From NCBI RefSeq assembly GCF_009834365.1, contig NZ_CP041348.1, forward strand, positions 528,001 to 592,000: DNA of 64,000 bases. The letters run 5' to 3'. A model generated the notes under the pieces. The model did no database searches, was not told where the DNA came from, and worked only from the letters and a program-made list of their open reading frames with translations. Made by a program: the position numbers and the translations under genes. Shown in pieces: positions 60,793-64,000 of the stretch. Each line of letters opens with the position of its first letter. Positions within the stretch are counted from its first letter, which is position 1. The DNA comes from Komagataeibacter xylinus (GTDB lineage Bacteria > Pseudomonadota > Alphaproteobacteria > Acetobacterales > Acetobacteraceae).

Positions 60793-61770
60793 TTAAATCT
60801 GGCGCATCCACACCGTATCGATCGCATGGCTAGGGCTTTTGTGCATGACCACGCGGGCGCGCTCGCGCGTGGGCAGGATGTTCTGCTGCAGGTTGGGCAG
60901 GTTGATGCGCCGCCAGATGTCGCGCGCAAGCTGCTCGGCCTCGCGTTCGGGCAGGTCGGCGTAATGGTGGAAATAGGATGTCGGCTTGCGGAAGGCGGTT
61001 TTCTGCAATAGCAGGAAGCGCCGGACGTACCAGTCCTCGATCACCCGCGTATCTGCATCGAGATAGATCGAGAAATCAAAGAAGTCGGACGCCATGAACG
61101 GCTGCTCGGACACGGTCTGGAGCACGTTCAGCCCCTCGAAGATCAGGATATCGGGCTGGTCGATCACCTGATGGCGGCCGGGAATGATGTCATAGGCCTC
61201 ATGCGAATAGACCGGCACCTTGAGGTTGCGCCCGCCCGCCTTCAGCGCTGAAAGGAAGCTGATCATCTGCCGCAGGTCATAACTTTCGGGGAAGCCCTTG
61301 CGGTGCATGAGGTTGCGCTTTTCCAGCTCGCGCGTGGGCAGCAGGAAGCCATCGGTCGTGACCAGCGCCACATTCGGGTGGTCGGGCCAGCGCGACAGCA
61401 CGGCCTGCAGCAGGCGGGCAAAGGTGCTCTTGCCCACCCCCACGCTGCCCGCGATGCCGATCACGAACGGCATGGTCACGCCCGGCCTGCCCATGAACGC
61501 GCTCTTGACCATGCTGTTCAGGCTGCGGGTGGCCATGACATGCAGGTTGAGCAGGCGCGACAGCGGCAGGTAAATCTCGGTTATGTCCTCGAGCGAGACC
61601 GGCTCGTTATGTCCGCGCAGCGTGGCGATATCGGCCTCGCCCAGTGATTGCGGCACATTGGCGCGCAGGGCCGCCCATTCGGGGCGGGGAAAGATCAGGT
61701 AAGGCTGCACCGGGCCGGGGGCCGGATGCGTGGAGATGACGGGACGCGCGTCCAGCATGCAGTCCTCCAT
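60793..61770 (-). CDS. coaA: Pantothenate kinase, type I
   Basis: CoaA phosphorylates pantothenate, the rate-controlling step of CoA synthesis. The 325-residue protein has the P-loop GIAGSVGVGKSTFARLLQ, VTTDGFLLPTRELEKRNLMH, HRKGFPESYDLRQMISFL, and DILIFEGLNVLQ, all typical of type I enzymes. ATG 61770 has AAGGA seven bases upstream; ATG 61758 has a GGAGG five bases upstream and is an equally good start. It converges on aldA and is divergent from the glycerate kinase gene. Confidence 0.95.
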   Translation of the reverse strand: MEDCMLDARPVISTHPAPGPVQPYLIFPRPEWAALRANVPQSLGEADIATLRGHNEPVSLEDITEIYLPLSRLLNLHVMATRSLNSMVKSAFMGRPGVTMPFVIGIAGSVGVGKSTFARLLQAVLSRWPDHPNVALVTTDGFLLPTRELEKRNLMHRKGFPESYDLRQMISFLSALKAGGRNLKVPVYSHEAYDIIPGRHQVIDQPDILIFEGLNVLQTVSEQPFMASDFFDFSIYLDADTRVIEDWYVRRFLLLQKTAFRKPTSYFHHYADLPEREAEQLARDIWRRINLPNLQQNILPTRERARVVMHKSPSHAIDTVWMRQI

Positions 61771-62061
61771 GCCCTTGTCCTTTCTGCTGTGGCAGTCTGC
61801 CCATGGGGGCAGGCCATCTGCCGCGTATCACCATCGCCTGCGCCAATCCAGAGATGGGCCGCCCAATTTAGCGTGTACGCCCTCCACAACCCGCCGCATT
61901 CCGCCCATCCTGACACAGACGTGACAATTGTGACACACCGCGCCATGCTGCATGAATGGTATGGACCCCACCGCGCCTCCACCGGGCATCCCGCCCGCAG
62001 GCAGGCCATCCGCCCCATGGCGGCTCATATGCCGCGCCACGCCAATGACAGGGATAGCGTC

Positions 62062-63387
62062 ATGAACGACCCGACCATCCACCCGTTTTCCGCCGCTCCC
62101 CGGCAGAGCATGCCTGCGGACTGGACGGACGGGCACGCCCGCGCCACCCTGCGCCGCATTCTTGATTCCGCTATCCACAGTGCCCTGCCCGCTCAGGTGC
62201 TGGAGCGCTACCTGCCTTCAAAGCCAAAGGGCCGGTGCATTGTGGTGGGCGCAGGCAAGGCGGCGGCAACCATGGCAGCCGCCCTTGAACGCGCCTGGCC
62301 GGATGTGGAAATGAGCGGCTGCGTGGTCACGCGCGATGGACACGCCGCACCCACACAGCGCATCCGCGTGCTGGAAGCCGCCCATCCCGTGCCCGACGAC
62401 CGCAGCGTGGCCGCAGGCCACGCCATGATGGCGGAAGTAGCCGGTCTGGGGCCTGATGACCTGGTCATCGCACTGATTTCCGGTGGTGGATCAGCGCTGC
62501 TGGAGTTGCCCAAAGCGGGCGTGACGCTCGATGACCTGCGCACCATCAACCGCGCCCTGCTGCATAGCGGGGCCAGCATACGCGACATGAACGTGGTGCG
62601 GCGCCACCTCTCGGCGATCAAGGGCGGCGGGCTGGCCGCGGCCGCCTGCCCTGCCCGGGTCGTGACACTGGCCATAAGCGACGTGCCGGGCGATGACCCG
62701 CTGACCATCGCGAGCGGCCCTACGATGGCGGACCCCACCACACCCGCCGACGCGCGCGCCATCATTGCCCATTACGGCATTGCCCTGCCCGAAGCCGCCC
62801 GGAACGTGCTGGAACACGATGCCGGGCCGATGGTGCTTTCGCCTGCCAATCAGGTCACGTTGATCGCAACGCCACTGATGGCGCTGCAGGCGGCAGCCAG
62901 CATGGCACGCGAATGCGGCCTGACGCCGCTGATTCTGGGGGATGCGCTGGAGGGCGAAAGCCGTGATGCCGGCACGCTCATGGCTGGCATTGCCCTGTCG
63001 GCCCGGCTGCATGGCCTGCCCGTGGCGGGGCCCGCCGTGCTGCTTTCGGGCGGCGAGACGACGGTCAGCATCAACCCGGCCGGTCCCGCGCCGGGGCGGG
63101 GCGGGCGCAATACCGAGTTCCTGCTCTCCATGGCCTGCGCCCTGCAGGGGCAAGCGGGCATCTGGGCCATTGCAGCGGATAGCGACGGTATTGATGGCAC
63201 GGAGGACGCGGCGGGTGCGATCATCACCCCCGACACGCTGGCCCGCGCCGAAGCCGCAGGCTGCAACCCGCGCGCCGCCCTGCGCGCGCATGACAGTTAC
63301 ACGGTGTTCCGACAGACGGGCGATCTGGTCATGACCGGTCCCACCCTGACCAATGTGAACGATATCCGGGCCGTGCTGGTGCTGTAA
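62062..63387 (+). CDS. Glycerate 2-kinase (type-2/MOFRL family)
   Basis: A 441-residue member of the DUF4147/MOFRL family, which phosphorylates glycerate to 2-phosphoglycerate; older annotation as hydroxypyruvate reductase also occurs. The start ATG 62062 (AGGGA upstream) precedes CIVVGAGKAAATMAAALERA, the catalytic-region ALISGGGSALLELPKAGVTL, and the C-terminal MOFRL region GPAPGRGGRNTEFLLSMA with DSDGIDGTEDAAGAI. The frame stays open upstream to 61648, but that part lacks family similarity. The 291-bp upstream gap includes the near palindrome GTGACAATTGTGAC. Confidence 0.9.
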   Translation: MNDPTIHPFSAAPRQSMPADWTDGHARATLRRILDSAIHSALPAQVLERYLPSKPKGRCIVVGAGKAAATMAAALERAWPDVEMSGCVVTRDGHAAPTQRIRVLEAAHPVPDDRSVAAGHAMMAEVAGLGPDDLVIALISGGGSALLELPKAGVTLDDLRTINRALLHSGASIRDMNVVRRHLSAIKGGGLAAAACPARVVTLAISDVPGDDPLTIASGPTMADPTTPADARAIIAHYGIALPEAARNVLEHDAGPMVLSPANQVTLIATPLMALQAAASMARECGLTPLILGDALEGESRDAGTLMAGIALSARLHGLPVAGPAVLLSGGETTVSINPAGPAPGRGGRNTEFLLSMACALQGQAGIWAIAADSDGIDGTEDAAGAIITPDTLARAEAAGCNPRAALRAHDSYTVFRQTGDLVMTGPTLTNVNDIRAVLVL

Positions 63388-63408
63388 GAGCGTATCTGGA
63401 AAACAATA

Positions 63409-63488
63409 TAAAGTTTTCAGGCGCTGCATTTTTTCAAAAAGGCAGCGTTCTTTAAAGCTTTTTGAAAAAAGCCTTACCAAAAACTTCT
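63409..63488 (-). repeat. Dispersed double-hairpin intergenic repeat, copy 10
   Basis: A minus-orientation copy in the convergent gap between the glycerate kinase and the lipoprotein. The second hairpin has CGCTGC and GCAGCG in place of CCGCC and GGCGG: the changes on the two arms are compensatory. Terminal segments are AAAGTTTTCAGG and CCAAAAACTTC. Confidence 0.87.
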
Positions 63489-63498
63489 TTACAGGCGG

Positions 63499-63879
63499 CT
63501 ATTTTCTGCCCGGCTTGCCGAAGCTGACCTGCGTGTCAGGCACAACAAAATGCTTGCCATCATCACTGTCGGACTGGTCATCATCGCCAGCCTGATTGGC
63601 GTCGTAACCCGATGAGATCATCCGCATCGCCTCAGCATCAGGGGGCGGATGATAATCCTCGGTCGCCCCGTCTTCATTGGGGGTGGGCGGCTTGGGCAGG
63701 TGGCGCGAGAGCGGGCGCAGGGCATTGTCTGCATGCGTGGCGTGGTGTCCCTCCCACGCGCTGCGGCCGAGCGGGCGGGGGGCTTCATCCACATCGGCCG
63801 GATCATTATTGTCGTCATGCCCGCCGCTACAGGCGGCAAGGCAGGCCAGCAAGCCGATCATTGCAAGACGTGGTCTCAT
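63499..63879 (-). CDS. Small acidic lipoprotein of unknown function
   Basis: A 126-residue protein with a lipoprotein signal peptide and lipobox (LLACLAAC, cleavage before Cys17). The mature protein is hydrophilic, rich in Asp, His and Pro (GHDDNNDPADVDE, QAGDDDQSDSDDGKH), and has no recognised domain; it is probably largely disordered and may bind cations. It resembles nothing I can name. The gene converges on the glycerate kinase with a repeat in between. Confidence 0.7.
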   Translation of the reverse strand: MRPRLAMIGLLACLAACSGGHDDNNDPADVDEAPRPLGRSAWEGHHATHADNALRPLSRHLPKPPTPNEDGATEDYHPPPDAEAMRMISSGYDANQAGDDDQSDSDDGKHFVVPDTQVSFGKPGRK

Positions 63880-63890
63880 TCCGGCTGCCC

Positions 63891-64000
63891 TTACCCCCGC
63901 TTTTCAGACCCTGCTTCCGCCATGGCACAGGCCACGCCAGAGCGCAGGGACGATAGCCTGTTACAATGGAACAGGCCAAGGGCAATCAGTCCGCCCCTTC
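63891..64000 (-). CDS. Possible 3' end of an upstream gene
   Basis: On the minus strand one frame is open from the window edge to a TAA at 63891-63893, 11 bp before the lipoprotein start. The 36 codons end in ACAMAEAGSEKRG. That is too short to identify, and a stretch of this length can be open by chance in GC-rich DNA. Confidence 0.2.
   Translation of the reverse strand, partial: RGGLIALGLFHCNRLSSLRSGVACAMAEAGSEKRG

Noticed and set aside
61648..62061. N-terminal extension of the glycerate kinase
   Set aside because: The frame is open but crosses the coaA start region and lacks similarity to the family; ATG 62062 has its own ribosome site.

Overview
The window is a stretch of GC-rich chromosome from an alphaproteobacterium of the family Acetobacteraceae, almost certainly a cellulose-producing Komagataeibacter (formerly Gluconacetobacter/Acetobacter xylinus). 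The decisive evidence is a complete cellulose synthase operon (bcsA, bcsB, bcsC, bcsD) with the genus-specific accessories cmcAx, ccpAx and bglxA. The nifR3-ntrBC-ntrYX-hfq-hflX chain, the fused ispDF, hisZ beside purA and minCDE fit the same assignment. No phage, transposase, integrase or CRISPR array was seen.

Layout. 1-10.6 kb: housekeeping genes (5' part of argS, dgt, an A-type Fe-S carrier, xth, eipB, aspS, mtnA, htpG, a Nudix hydrolase and a cupin). 10.6-25.1 kb: the cellulose locus, all on the minus strand and transcribed leftward in the order cmcAx, ccpAx, bcsA, bcsB, bcsC, bcsD, terminator, bglxA, then a secreted chorismate-lyase-like protein. 25.1-25.6 kb: its AT-rich control region, with a perfect FNR-type palindrome. 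25.6-37 kb: tRNA-Glu, an rluD-type synthase, rpoH with a possibly structured leader, then purA, hisZ, serC, tRNA-Leu, argC, mazG, an inositol-monophosphatase-family gene, hflX and hfq. 37-44.6 kb: the nitrogen regulators ntrX, ntrY, ntrC, ntrB and dusB/nifR3. 44.8-55.4 kb: ispDF, then the overlapping rarA-rluC-asmA-atp12 operon and a GST-flavoprotein-MBOAT operon. 55.5-64 kb: minCDE, a GntR regulator divergent from a bacterioferritin, an AldA-type aldehyde dehydrogenase, coaA, a type-2 glycerate kinase and a small lipoprotein.

How the genes work together. BcsA (GT2 plus PilZ) polymerises UDP-glucose under c-di-GMP control. BcsB and BcsC pass the chain through the periplasm and outer membrane. 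BcsD and CcpAx organise neighbouring synthases so that chains crystallise. The GH8 endoglucanase and the GH3 beta-glucosidase trim or process the product.

Beyond known genes, the clearest unexplained structure is a family of about 77-bp palindromic repeats. Ten full, degenerate or half copies lie between genes, mostly next to gene 3' ends, and each full copy can fold into two hairpins closed by terminal inverted repeats. Other items worth checking are the FNR-type box upstream of the cellulose operon, a potential pseudoknot between rluD and rpoH, the overlapping frames at the bcsA/bcsB junction, a twin-arginine motif in the cellulase, and a palindrome between gntR and the bacterioferritin gene. 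Genes were identified by recognising motifs and whole-protein resemblance, since no database search was possible.
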